Assembly (NCBI GenBank): GCA_948470475.1
Contig: OX419338.1
Location: forward strand, 5,368,705 to 5,432,704
Direction: 5' to 3'
DNA from: Galaxea fascicularis
Taxonomy: Eukaryota > Cnidaria > Anthozoa > Scleractinia > Euphylliidae
DNA length: 64,000 bases
Below the pieces are notes generated by a model, which did not search any database, was not told the origin of the DNA, and saw only the letters and a program-made list of their open reading frames with translations. This document shows, one piece after another, positions 24,902 to 36,240 of the stretch (position 1 is its first letter; each line of letters starts with the position of its first letter). The position numbers were made by a program, and so were the translations under genes.

Positions 24902-27900
24902 ATGGCAGCAAAAGTTGAGCTTGGAACTTGCAAGTTGTTGAGATCAAATGCGAATTACTTGCACCAGAGCCTCTTCGTACAACCCAGAAATGTCACAAAC
25001 ATACAGCCTTGCGAACTAGCGTGGTCAGATGGAGAACGGGTGTGGCTGTCGCCCATAGATTTTGAATGCAGTCGCAGAGAAGTTACTTGTATCACTGCGA
25101 ACGAAGCTTGTTTAGTTGGGGAATTTGGAGGCTTTGTTTCCGGCGTTTCATGCAGCGAAGTAATCAAGGGATCCATTGGATATTATATTGCTGTTATTTT
25201 GAAAGAAAAGGTCGTTGTATTGTTCAGGAAAATTGGAGAAGCTGTAGTTAGGCTTGTGAAGGAACACTTTGTGGAATGCATACCTCAAGGATGTGAGTGG
25301 CACCCGAGTCTTCCACTTTTAGCCTTGCTGTCTAAGTCAGCAGCCATGATTTTGCACTTTTCCGAAGAATTTGAGTGTACTGTAATCCCAATCCAGACAT
25401 CCCACAGGTAAAGAATTCATTTCAGTCAGACATCTACAATCCGCGCAGCGCCAAACCTTAATTATACATGCATCACCATCACACTGACCCTGTTCCAAAA
25501 ACTGAACAGTCAAAGACTGCATGTGGCTACTGCTTAAGGTGGCTCAAAACAGTTTCCAGCACTTTCCTAGACGTAGATTTTGATGGGTCATTATTACCAC
25601 TCTTTATCAGTTGATGTTACAATCATGGTACCAAAACACTGCCCAATCATTGGTGAATACGTTGGTATTATTTTCGTGACACTATAGATTACCATAGCAA
25701 CACTGTGACCTGCTAAAAACACCCTTAATTTCAGCTTTAAGCGCTTATATTTCAAAAACGGCACGGTGAACTTTTTTCTTATCACAGAATTTTAATAAGC
25801 AGGATGAGATGCAACTTTTGGCAAAGTTAAAATAAATTCCCTACATGGAGTTCAGAGCTAAAGGTGGCTCTGAACCCCATGTACAGAATTTGTTTTAACT
25901 TTGCCAAAAGTTGCATCTCATCCTGCTTATTAAAATTCTGTAATAGGGGACTATGTGTCCTATTGTTCTCTCCCCTGTACATTGTACGAATGAATAAATA
26001 AATAAATAAATAAATTAATTAATTAATTAATAAATAAAATTACAACATCTAGGTCACTCAGCGATTGGTTTCGAAGTTTATTTTTCTTGCATTGCTTTCT
26101 TGGGTATCCTGTACATATATAGTTACGCATTTACGGACACAACCCAATGACTATGTGGCTTCACCTCTTTGAGGCAGTAGCCACAAAAATGAATGAAGGA
26201 CCAAGGACCTACTACACTTAAGGGTTTTGCAGTTGGTTGAAGAATCAAGTGAAGGATGATCCTCACAGTTGTGAATGCAATTTCATGCAATTGCAATTGC
26301 ATGAATTGCATACAAGAGCTTAAAAGTGTAGAGTTTAAGCAGAGAAATCAAACAAACTGCAGTTTGTTGATGTTCCATAATGGGCACTTACAATGTACAT
26401 GTCCAGGAAGTGTCTGCAAGGGGAGGTTTGTGTGTGCAAGTTTGTGTATGTTCTTGAGTCAATTTTATTAGATTGATGCATCTTTAGGTGTGAAAAAAAA
26501 ATGGTCTCTTATTTCAACTTGAATCTTTCAGAAATTTGCAAACTTGTGCATGGAGCAACAATGGAAACTGTCTTGCTGTAGCAGTGGAGGACACTTTATG
26601 CATATTTTCATGGATGGACTTGATTGAACCTCATGATTTTACTTTTGATCAATGGAGCAGTCTTGAATTGACTGGGAAGATAAAATGTATAGTTCCATGG
26701 AAAACACGTTCATTTATAATTGCCACAGAGCTTCCTTTGGATAAACTGTGTGTAAATAATGAAAGTAACACAGATCTGTTTGAGGTTGAAAATATTTGCC
26801 AAAATCTTCAAGACAAACAAGGCACATGTATTCGTCATGAGGGAACATTTGAAACATCTGGCTCCACCTGTCATGAAACCAATGACTTGACTATTCTTTC
26901 TCAAAGAACTGACAAAGAAATCACCAATCTGTTGAAATTTAAGCTGAGAAAACAACATTTTGACCTATCAACAACTTTGGCTCAGGTTATTGCAATATAT
27001 TGCGAGGATGCAAAGCCCACTGACATCTGCAGCACAAACATTGAAGGCCTTGTTTCTCCCGACTTGCTGTTGTTTCAGGTTTGGCTTCTAGTTTAATAAC
27101 TTTACTCTATTAAAATCCCCTGTCTTGGTTTTAGTTAGAATGTGAATTAATCAACTACGGTACTGGTGTCAAATGCCTGTCTTTTTTACACAGCCTGAAA
27201 CAAATGCAGTTGTAGTAGGAAGCCATTGCAGCAGCAAATTACACTGTTATAGACTTCTTACATGCAATCTGAATTGCAAAACAGAGTTCAAAGCAAAAGG
27301 ACAGGCACTGCAGGTCAGCCCTGGTGCAAAACCTAAGGGAATATGCCTTATTCCTGGGAATACAGACAGCTTTCTTATTTTACTTGGGGAGAGCAAAGAA
27401 TTATCAAACATAGTGGCATTTCCACCATTTACAGCCACTGAAAAATATGATGTCAGTGTACAGTGCTGTAATGCTTTCATCTGCAAAGACATTGCCATGA
27501 AATCATTACAAAAATTTGATCAACCAGAAAGCAGGGATCATGCACATAGCCAAGAGACTGCTTTAAATGAAGGAGACACCAGTGTTGTGTTCACAGGTGG
27601 TGACTGTACTCCAACCTTGAGGCTCCCTGATGGTAGTGTTTTAGTGAGCTCCAGCAAGAGAGTGGAAATGGAAGAGAAACCTAAGTTGATATCTGAACTT
27701 GAAGTGACTGATGGTCTCGACGTTAACAGGGACTCCAAAGAAAGTGTTCAAGGTAATGTAAAATTATTACGATACTCTCAAGTTGGCTTCACTCATGTAG
27801 TTGTAATCTTGACTGTGAGTTTGGTTGGAAACTGCATTGTGCCTGTGAATTTCACAACTCTTGAACAGATACCATACATGAATGCAAGCTATTCCTAGGA

Positions 27901-28908
27901 GTGTCTAGTGGCTATGATGTAAGATAATTTTGCTTAATTATCGATTTCTGGCTACTATTTCTATTGGAAATGTATGGGGCTAACAATTGAGAATTTAAAT
28001 TTTGATCTTAGGATTTAAAGGGGTAATATTGTTTTATCTTTGGAAGAAATTGTTTAATCATTGTGTTGTTGTCAAAGGGCTCTTTTCCTTTAAACATCCC
28101 ACAAGACTTTAAAAAATTGTGACCTTGATTTACAGAAGACCACAGCAATTGCTTAAAGGAAGTAAAAGACGTTAAAACAGCATTCACAGCTTCACTTGCT
28201 CAGATGACTGAGCAGTTGTGCAAGCTGGAAAAAAGAGTGTCTGAAATTGACTCAAGTTACAACTATCCACTGCCAGATAATGCAGGTGTGTGTCATTTAT
28301 TTGCATCAAAATTTCCAAGATCTGCTAAGAATCTACTATAGCTATAGAATTGTTGCAAATGATTTGCTTGCTGTTTCCTTTATTTAATATTATTTGTGTT
28401 GAAACTGTTGTTCTATCAACCAGGATGAGGTTGGGATGGAAAAGTCAAGACATTTTGTATCGGGCAGGGACCAGACATTTTCATTTCTTCCTGAAAGTTA
28501 ATGAAACACAAGTGAACTTTATTTTTGGCTTGGAGCTACTGTAGGTTTACAAAAGGTTTCTTTGTTGGTGCAAGTACATTGTTAAGTTGTTTCATGCATT
28601 GGGCAAAGGTAGAAAGAAGCTGAACTTGCTAGGCATTTCTTTGGTCTTTTTTTCTGCCAGCTGTGGATGGTTGTACTCAATCACTTTCACAGAAGAACAT
28701 GTTGCCATGGTTTCACTATTCTTTCAAACACTTTTTCTCTCGTGAAATATATGAAATAAATCATATATGAACTGTAGCAATGAAATCAAATGAAGTATGA
28801 TCCTCGCAGTTGTGAACGCAATTTATGCAATTGCGTAAAGAAGCCTGGAAAAAAAAAATCGGGACTTGAACGGGGTTTAAACCCGTGACCTCGCGATACC
28901 GGTGCAAT

Positions 28909-28949
<41 letters not shown>

Positions 28950-30759
28950 AGGTCAATTTTTCTCTCTGTGCGCAACTATTTTAATAAATAAATTTTTTTG
29001 CTATACGCCTTCACCTGAGCTTCAATGTTGATATTGTTCATGAACAGTTTGTAACTAGAATTTAGTTACAAACTGACTCAAATTAAGTGTCGTAAAAAGA
29101 GGTAAACGGTGCTGAGCAGTGAATCAATCAGGAATTGATTCAAATCTGTCACGAAGCTCTTTGGAACCTCTAATTTCATTTGCCCCACATGGCACGAAGC
29201 TCTATTGTTTCAGGGATAGGGTGCATTGTGTTTGTTTGTTTATAGTGCGTTTATCGTTTTCTCAACCAATCCTGTAAGACGTTCCGAGAGCTTTGTGGCG
29301 GCCATTCAAATTCGTGCGATTTGCACCAAGCGCGCAAAATGCGTGTGTTTCGTTTTCTTCTTCAGTTTTTCTTCCAGGTTCTCATTGATTTCAAGTCAAA
29401 ACCCAAAGCAAGTGCGAATTGCTCACAACACTTACTTAAAATCAGCTCAAGTATACATGTAGAATGCGATTGGTTGATCTGTGAATTTTGTCATTTTTCC
29501 TGGCCTAGAATTTGTTAGTGTGGTTTGGACAGATGAACTAACTGGAGCTGTGGAGCAAGAAAATTTTCTTCTTGACAAGGGTCGATTGAAACTCAAGGCA
29601 GTCAAACAGGCATTCAATGCTTCTCTTGTTAGGATGACCATTGGTACGATGGAAATAATTAATATTGTATGGAGTGCAGCATGAAACTATTGTGAACATG
29701 TTGTTAGTACTTGCTATTTTGTGTGTTAAGCGCTGGCTTAACGAGGTAACAATGTGGCGGCAAAAAGTATTTCTGAACTCCATCCGTGACCAAACAGGAA
29801 AACATCGTGAAAATTGTCGCCTCGTTTGGCCAACGCTTTACAGGTGTTCATTCTTTAATTGTCTGTTTTGGTGATGAAAGTTTTGCCAGAAAATAGTGTC
29901 CTAGATTTCAAACACAAAGTCACTGAAAGAAATGAAGCCCCCAGGAGGCTTTTATAGAACCCACGTCCTGTAAAGTGGCCCAAGTCATGTGTATACCTTT
30001 TGCTGGTCATTACCAGAAAATATACTTTCAATAACACAAATATTAATTTCATTACCGTAAAAGTGCATTCATTTTCGTCCTTTACAAATTCGCTAAGCAC
30101 TTTTGCATATTCATAAACATACATTAACACGTATAGGCAACCAGTTACACGATGGTGCATTCCGGCTATAGTGCTAATATGCGAACATTAACGCCGTTCT
30201 TTACTACAAGAAGGACAATAAAATTTCAATAACGCAAAACCTCCAATGCGCGACGCCAGATGCACATCAACATCTCTTTCATGTCACTAAAAATGTCTTA
30301 CTATCAAAGTTCAGAAAAATAAATATCATCCCTCGATTTCGTCGCATTTAAGCACCGTGGGAAGTATGTTTGCATAAACCGATACCACTGAGAGCATTTG
30401 TATGCGTTTTATACCATAAAAATCGTGAATAAGTAATCTTCCTACAGTTCACACTATACAATTTATAATCATTCATCTCTAGACATCTCTAGATCTGGAT
30501 GCAAAGGTTCCTATTTGAAGTTTTATTCTACCCCGATTTTGTGTGAAAAACCCTGTACATTTTTGAAATTTATTTCGACAGCGAAACTCATTCTAAAGTT
30601 CGCTCGTTATTCAAAGGCACAGTAAAACGTGTTCTCGTTGCAGGTGATGTACCTTGTATCGTCTCACCTGGAGAGGGCGGCTTTATCCCTGTGCGGTTTA
30701 TCAGTGCCTCTACAGTTCAAATGTCTGGACACTCAAAGCACAAGCAAAACACTGAGTGA
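24902..30759 (+). CDS. WDCP: WDCP, WD repeat and coiled-coil-containing protein (complete, 6 exons)
   Basis: Exons 24902-25407, 26532-27078, 27194-27752, 28136-28285, 29509-29643 and 30644-30759 join in phase to 670 codons plus stop, all with GT-AG introns; the human protein is about 720 residues. It matches the human family across its length: N-terminal VELGTCKLLR, GCEWHP, IATELPLDKLC, SPDLLLFQ, KPKGICL, and C-terminal KGRLKLKAVKQAF then EGGFIPVRF. The N-terminal half is a WD-type beta-propeller. Exon 4 (residues about 538-587) is the coiled coil. An in-frame ATG lies 16 codons upstream at 24854; I chose 24902 because family similarity begins just after it. The human protein is known as a partner of the HCK kinase and from an ALK fusion; its cell function is poorly known. 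Intron 1 contains a foldback element and intron 4 a SINE. Confidence 0.92.
25534..25945. mobile_element. Short DNA transposon, copy 2, rearranged into a foldback
   Basis: 25534-25860 is a second copy of the element at 1625-1957, in the same orientation, starting TTAAGGTGGCTC. Instead of the normal right end, it runs into an inverted copy of its last 80 or so bases (25863-25945), giving a long hairpin with little loop. It lies in WDCP intron 1. Confidence 0.75.
25992..26040. repeat. AAAT/TTAA microsatellite
   Basis: AAAT units followed by AATT units and again AAAT, directly right of the foldback element in WDCP intron 1. It may be the tail of an inserted element. Confidence 0.9.
26245..26310. 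repeat. SINE family B body fragment
   Basis: The motif GATGATCCTCACAGTTGTGA followed by ATGCAATT repeats matches the body of the SINE at 28795-28990. A tRNA-like head is absent. It lies in WDCP intron 1. Confidence 0.5.
28795..28990 (-). mobile_element. tRNA-derived SINE, family B
   Basis: The minus strand of 28861-28934 is a tRNA-like sequence: A box TAGCTCAGTTGGTTAGAGC and B box GGTCACGGGTTTAAACCCC, with an acceptor-like start GGCTTCA. The expected acceptor pairing (GGCTTCA with TGAAGCC) is broken here, and the same head recurs at 57669-57741 with shared flanking sequence, so it is a SINE and not a working tRNA gene. It lies in WDCP intron 4. Confidence 0.8.
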
Positions 30760-30914
30760 GAAATTCTGGGATGAGCTTTGCAGTGAAGATGGTTGTCACC
30801 GAGTTTTGTTGGACAGATAAACTCAGGGATACCTGCGGTTCTGCTTATTATCACGTGTACTGAAGTTCGGCATGCTTCATAGCATTTGACACGATTCATC
30901 AATTAACTATTTAA

Positions 30915-31448
30915 GGCCCGTTCAAACGGTTTCAACATTTTGGTTCAACATGCGTTTTTAAAACACTTTGTTGAACCAAATGTTATGTGCGTTTGAGCAG
31001 GTGGTCTAACATTGTTAAAAGCGTAAAAAGTGTTGAAAGCTTGTTGAGCAGCGTGTTGAATCAAGTTTAAATCGGTTTAAACTTCAGTGTTCCAGATAAG
31101 CGGCGGGTCTCGGGTCAAAAACCCGAGAAATCTGGCTCCCTGACCCGACACACAGAGTTGTTAAGTAAGAAAATTAGGGAAGACCCGTGTCTTATGACCC
31201 CTTAAAAATTTTCCGTGACTCCCTAACTCTGAAAGTTAACTGGAACAATGAACTTTCGTTCAACATCGATTCAACTTCTTCCTTTGTTCTTGAAAACGTT
31301 GAGTGATGTTGAAGCCGTTTGAACACTTCTGTTCAACAATTGTAAAACACACGCATGCTCACATCAGGCGGCAAAAGTCAATATGGCGTCTGTTGTTTGC
31401 CTAATCAGTGAAGAAGTTGGCGCAATGTTGGAACTGTTTGAACGGGCC
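30915..31448. mobile_element. MITE with GGCCCGTT ends, 534 bp
   Basis: The left end GGCCCGTTCAAACGG and the right end reading AACTGTTTGAACGGGCC are inverted copies. The interior contains several TTGAACCAAA / TTCAACATT inverted motifs. No target-site duplication is clear. It lies just downstream of WDCP. Possibly a non-autonomous Harbinger or similar element. Confidence 0.65.
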
Positions 31449-31450
31449 TC

Positions 31451-31807
31451 TGCACAACATTTGACCAACATCCGTTCAATGTTGGTCAAATGTTGAAACC
31501 GTTTAAACGGGCCTTTATTTCTTCTGAACTGAATAAAGAGCGTTTAATTTATTATATATAATTTTTGTTATTATGCAATGGTTATAATTTATGCTCGTCG
31601 ACCTTGGATTAACGTAGCTTTGCATCCAACATTTGACCAACATCCGTTCAACTTTTGTTGAACAAATGTTGGTCAAATGTTGAAACCGTTTAAACGGGCC
31701 CTTATTTCTTTGGAACTGAATAAAGAGCGTTTAATTTATTATATATAATTTTTGTTATTATGCAATGGTTATAATTTATGCTCGTCGACCTTGTGTTAAC
31801 GTAGCTT
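31451..31807. repeat. Tandem duplication, units of 170 and 187 bp
   Basis: 31451-31620 and 31621-31807 are the same sequence twice. Each unit starts with a hairpin AACATTTGACCAACAT...ATGTTGGTCAAATGTT next to AAACGGGCC and continues through GAATAAAGAGCGTTTAAT to ACGTAGCTT. The second unit has an extra insertion in the hairpin loop. The close similarity suggests a fairly recent duplication that copied the end of the adjacent MITE with flanking sequence. Confidence 0.85.
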
Positions 31808-32969
31808 GCGGTCGTCGGTAACCCATCCCCGGACGAACGGTGAGAGGCGGTTGTATTCTTAGAAGCCTGTGAGGTTAGACATGTTACGGTTACTGGTGAT
31901 ATGATTGCTGGTATACGAAACCAATTGCAGGCCATGTAGCAAATACTGTATCTTTCACGTTTCTTTCTCGCCGAGTTCAGCCATAATCACCAAAGAAGGA
32001 CTTCGCTTTTACTTTTTTTTTTTAAAACTGTGACAATTTTTAGCGTTCTGGATCTTCTAATGGTGCGATCTGTATGGTTTACATTTCTTGTTTTCAGCAG
32101 AAGTGTGCCATACTTACTTAATATGAAGATGTACGTGACCAACTTCTTGAGTAGTAGTGATGATAAAACCTGAAAAAAATTCACTCTCTGATATTCTGAC
32201 AGAGTCTGCGTCCCGCTAGGCTCGTCTGACACACAGATCCCGGAAAAGTACTGAAAAAAAAATCTTTGTTTCATTTTCAACAAGGGAGGTTACTTTGTTT
32301 GTCATGTAAGTTAACCGTGACGGAAAAAAGAATAAGTTTCGTCAGCCGTGAGAAGGCTATGCTTTTTTACTGTTAGCCGCGAAAACTACCCCACCCCCAC
32401 CCCCAGCATATATTAAACAACAAATTAAAAACAAACGAACAACATAAACTAAAAGCTCGAGTCACTTTTGACTGACAGCATAACTATTAGTACTACATGT
32501 TGAATACCAGCGGATAAATTTTGCATTTATTTCAAGCTTATTTTGTGGTTTGTGCTAATGCAAGCTTATGATGTGAATCATGTAAACAAAGATCCTCCTA
32601 TAGATTCAAGAAGATAAGAAACCTCGGTAAAAAGCCTCACCTTATTTTTATGATGACCTATGATGTTACTGACTCCCTGTGTGGTTATTTTCCGGTCTAT
32701 CGCGATTTAAGCGATCTCATTATTTCCCATCTTTTTCACTCATTAAGAGGGCTCCTTCTTTATATAAATCATACAAATCCTCATATTTGTAGCCATGTTG
32801 ATATTGCTACATGATTTCTACATGATTTCACTCGGCAAAGTCCCATTGACTTTTGGCTGAGAATGCGTGTGGCCTCATACACCATAAGCCAAGCCGGCCA
32901 CTTGCTGAATAGAACAGTTCAGCAGTAGGGGTGGTCACACCCACGGTTCGTAAACGTACACAATGGTTT
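31808..32969. other. No gene recognised
   Basis: Only short unsupported open frames. A poly-C/ACCCC run occurs near 32390-32405. Confidence 0.45.
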
Positions 32970-33042
32970 CTCGTCCTTATCCGAGAAGACTAGAAAGTAT
33001 AATCATTTGTAGATGTTATTGCAAAGGAAGTACTTTCTCCTT

Positions 33043-33073
<31 letters not shown>

Positions 33074-33143
33074 CCGGGGGGCTTGAACCCACGGCCTCCC
33101 GCACGGTAGTCCGGCACTCTACCAACTGAGCCAACCGGTCGGC
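32970..33143 (-). mobile_element. tRNA-derived SINE, family A (head and partial body)
   Basis: The minus strand starts with the tRNA-like head (GGTTGGCTCAGTTGGTAGAG, then a B box) and continues into the shared body as far as the ATAAGGACGAGA segment, where similarity stops. The tail is missing. Confidence 0.8.
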
Positions 33144-36100
33144 GACTCTCACAGTGAACTTGGGTTGTCTGTGCTTCGATTCTGATTGGAGATTGAATGC
33201 CGGGAATGAGTGAGTGATGAGGGTAGTGGACTGATTGCTCAGACTAACGGAGTCTTGATATCAACATGTACATTCTCTTCACGTTCTCAACATTTCATGA
33301 CACCAGACAGGATAAAATGTGTCACCATCAAAGGCGCTGGTGGTCATCAACTTTATTCTCATGACTGGTACTATTGAGGACCTAGTGACATATCTGGGTG
33401 GTGAGCGATGAATAATCCTTTCAATTTGGGAGAGCCAAGAGATAATTCCAAGGGAGAGGATACCTAATGCCTCATTTGCTGCATTTCCAAAATGGCAGCC
33501 TTTAAACAAGCATTGACCCACCAATAATGCCTGATCTACAGGCTGTGAAATTGCAAGGAGAAATTCAGTGCTGGTCATTGTTATGCACCCGTCAATGGTT
33601 TCCCCAAGGGGAGGGGGATCAGGCATACACACGGGGTTTGACATTTTTCCTTCAAATTTCTCCTTGGGACAAAATTAATTTTGGCTAAAGGTGCAAAGAA
33701 GAAACTGAAGACTGACCCTCTCAAGATTCTGTGAACGCCCACCGCTCAAAGATGTCAGGTTTGATGGTAGATTTAACATTGTGTATAGTACTTCTACTGT
33801 CCTCACCAACCAAATGTTGATAATCTTCCTGACCCTGAGTCAACACAAACTCTTCAAAATCTCAACCTAAGGGAGGCAATTTTAAGCCAAACCCTGTGGG
33901 TATGCCCAATCCCCCCTCGGGAAAACCATTGACAGGTGCATTAGGGCTCCAAGGATTAATGGGTTTCTCCCTCATTACTCATTTCACAGTTGTATGCTCA
34001 GCGACCTGGCTTGACTGTAACTGAGGCTGGAGTTGACTATTCCCAGTGCTTTTCATTTGTAAAACAATGTAACCAGTACAGTTTAACACGAGAATGATTT
34101 ACATATCAAAAGCAGCAATGTCAACTTCAGCCTTGTTCTCATGCAAAGGCCAGGGCTGAGTTGCTTGAAATGCAATTAGCATGAATCTTTAATTAATTGT
34201 GATTAAAAGCTACAGATTGCCATTCGATAAACCCAAATCATGCTTCAAGCAACTCAGCCTAAGTATAAAGCCAGCTATAACAATTACTTGTTTCAGACAA
34301 ACCACAAGCTCTCTCATCTACAAATACTATTCCCACATTTATTGCTTTTCCTCCCAATTAATTAACAGCCTAGATACATGTTTATTAGCAACAAATATAC
34401 CCTACAAAGAAATTTAACACCTCTGTCTTTGTCAAAAAATTAGATCTCGAGCAGCCACTGTAGGCCCTAATGATTGCTAATAGCAATTTACTGTTGCCCA
34501 CTTACTTCTTGTAATACAAAATCAAAGAAAAACTGTTTTGTCATCCAGACATTTTTCATCTTTGAAGATCATTCCCTTTATTCTTGTGACTTGCAGGTTT
34601 GCACAAGTAGTGGTTTTCATTAGACTTTGGCCATAACTGGGACTTAACAGTTACCTATACTCCAGTCATACCACAGTCAGGCAATTGCACAGGCCAGCCA
34701 AATTAAATCAGCTGCCACCAGTATAATAAATAAGACATTCAAGTAAAAATATTTTCAACAGTCTAAAAAATGACTCATTAGTACACAGGACTACTGGAAC
34801 TGCTTGGTAATACTTTAATGAGCCCCAGTATCATCATTTAAAATCCTTTGTTTTATCTCCATTTTGCAAGTGCTTTGAGTACATACTGAACACAGAGTGG
34901 AAAGCTGAGGACAGAAATAATGCTGCTCTATCACACAACTCTGAAATGCATTGACATTAACTCTTGTCATGCACAATTCAGGATTAGCAGCTCAAATGAG
35001 AAAAAATAATAATTACCCTGTATTGTTAACATTGAACTTTAGCTTGCCATTTATGTTAGAAGTTAGTAATTCCATGAGCAACATCATATCATTTGTGAAC
35101 AGACTGTATGAGAGTTAAAAAACTGCAGTCTTTGCCAACTTTACAAATCCTGAACCTTTGCATGATGACAATAACAAGAAACAGACTCTTCCAAAAGGTG
35201 AGCAGCTTCGAAAACAATTATTTTTCCAAAACAGATAAAGCATGCTCTGTTAATAGCTGTTCATAAAGATCACTGTTTCCCTAATTACCCTGAAGGAAAA
35301 AAGAAAGGTAACAGAACAGGTGCCTTACAACATTAAGTCCCATGACCCACAGCACCAACTACTGTAATAAAACAATAAACAGAAATATAATATTATAGGA
35401 AAGTATTGTTAAAAGCAGGGATCATGCATGTGGCAGTATCGGTTGAAAAACATGAAAAAGATTTGAACAGCGAGGTTACTAGTGGGATTTACGTGTACAA
35501 TGTACTTGCCCTCCCCCATTCCTGCAACCAAAATTAGTGCTAAAGTTCACTACATGTTTTTTTAAATACACCTATTATTTTTGTCTGAAAAATATTGGCC
35601 AGACACAAAACTGCATTTCCAAAGCCATGCAAGTTGTTTAAATGAACATCTATTACACTGTATTTTATTCAGCACAATACCATAATCATTTTCAGATCAA
35701 CAATGTCAAAACTTTCATTTTAAGGTGTAAGGGTCACATGGCTAAAATTATTATGCAAGGGGCCCTCACTGGAAACACACACTTCCCAGGTAAAACAATG
35801 TAAAAAGTAAACCAAGAAAGATCATGTGAGCACATAACATTAATTTTTAGTAGAGGAAATTAATTACTAAAAAAGTAGTGGCTTCCAGTAAAAAAAAAGT
35901 GCATTTAAGCACTCACTGATTCTTTCTTGGCATTGCTCTTTGATTTTACAATTTTACAGTACTTGTACGACTGTAAATATTATATTTTAAGTTATTAATT
36001 AAATAATCGGTGCCTTGATCTGCCATTCAAATCAAGAAAACCTGGTGCATTAATTGGCCTAACCAAAACAATATTACATGGTTGAAGCATCACCTACTAC

Positions 36101-36240
36101 TGTATTGTACAAGAAAAACAGACACTCTAAGGTTTTTATGATAAAATTTTAATACTACTATAAACTGGTGTTTGGGACACCCAGAATTAATCTTAATTTT
36201 CCTTTTTGCTTGTTGTAAACTAACTTCCCAGTGGATGATT
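33144..36240. other. Between WDCP and MAP7; no gene recognised
   Basis: A 121-codon minus-strand frame at 33279-33644 has no known domain. Its edge (about 33590-33650) recurs in diverged form at about 33885-33945 around CAATGGTTTCCCC-like motifs, suggesting repeat-derived sequence. The remainder to 36240 is AT-rich and likely includes the MAP7 3' untranslated region. A candidate ATTAAA polyadenylation signal for MAP7 lies at 36153-36148 on the minus strand. Confidence 0.4.

Noticed and set aside
28861..28934. tRNA gene on the minus strand
   Set aside because: Broken acceptor pairing and repeated flanks show it is a SINE head.
33279..33644. 121-codon minus-strand open frame as a gene
   Set aside because: No domain, no splice context, and its edge recurs nearby in diverged form, so it is more likely repeat sequence.
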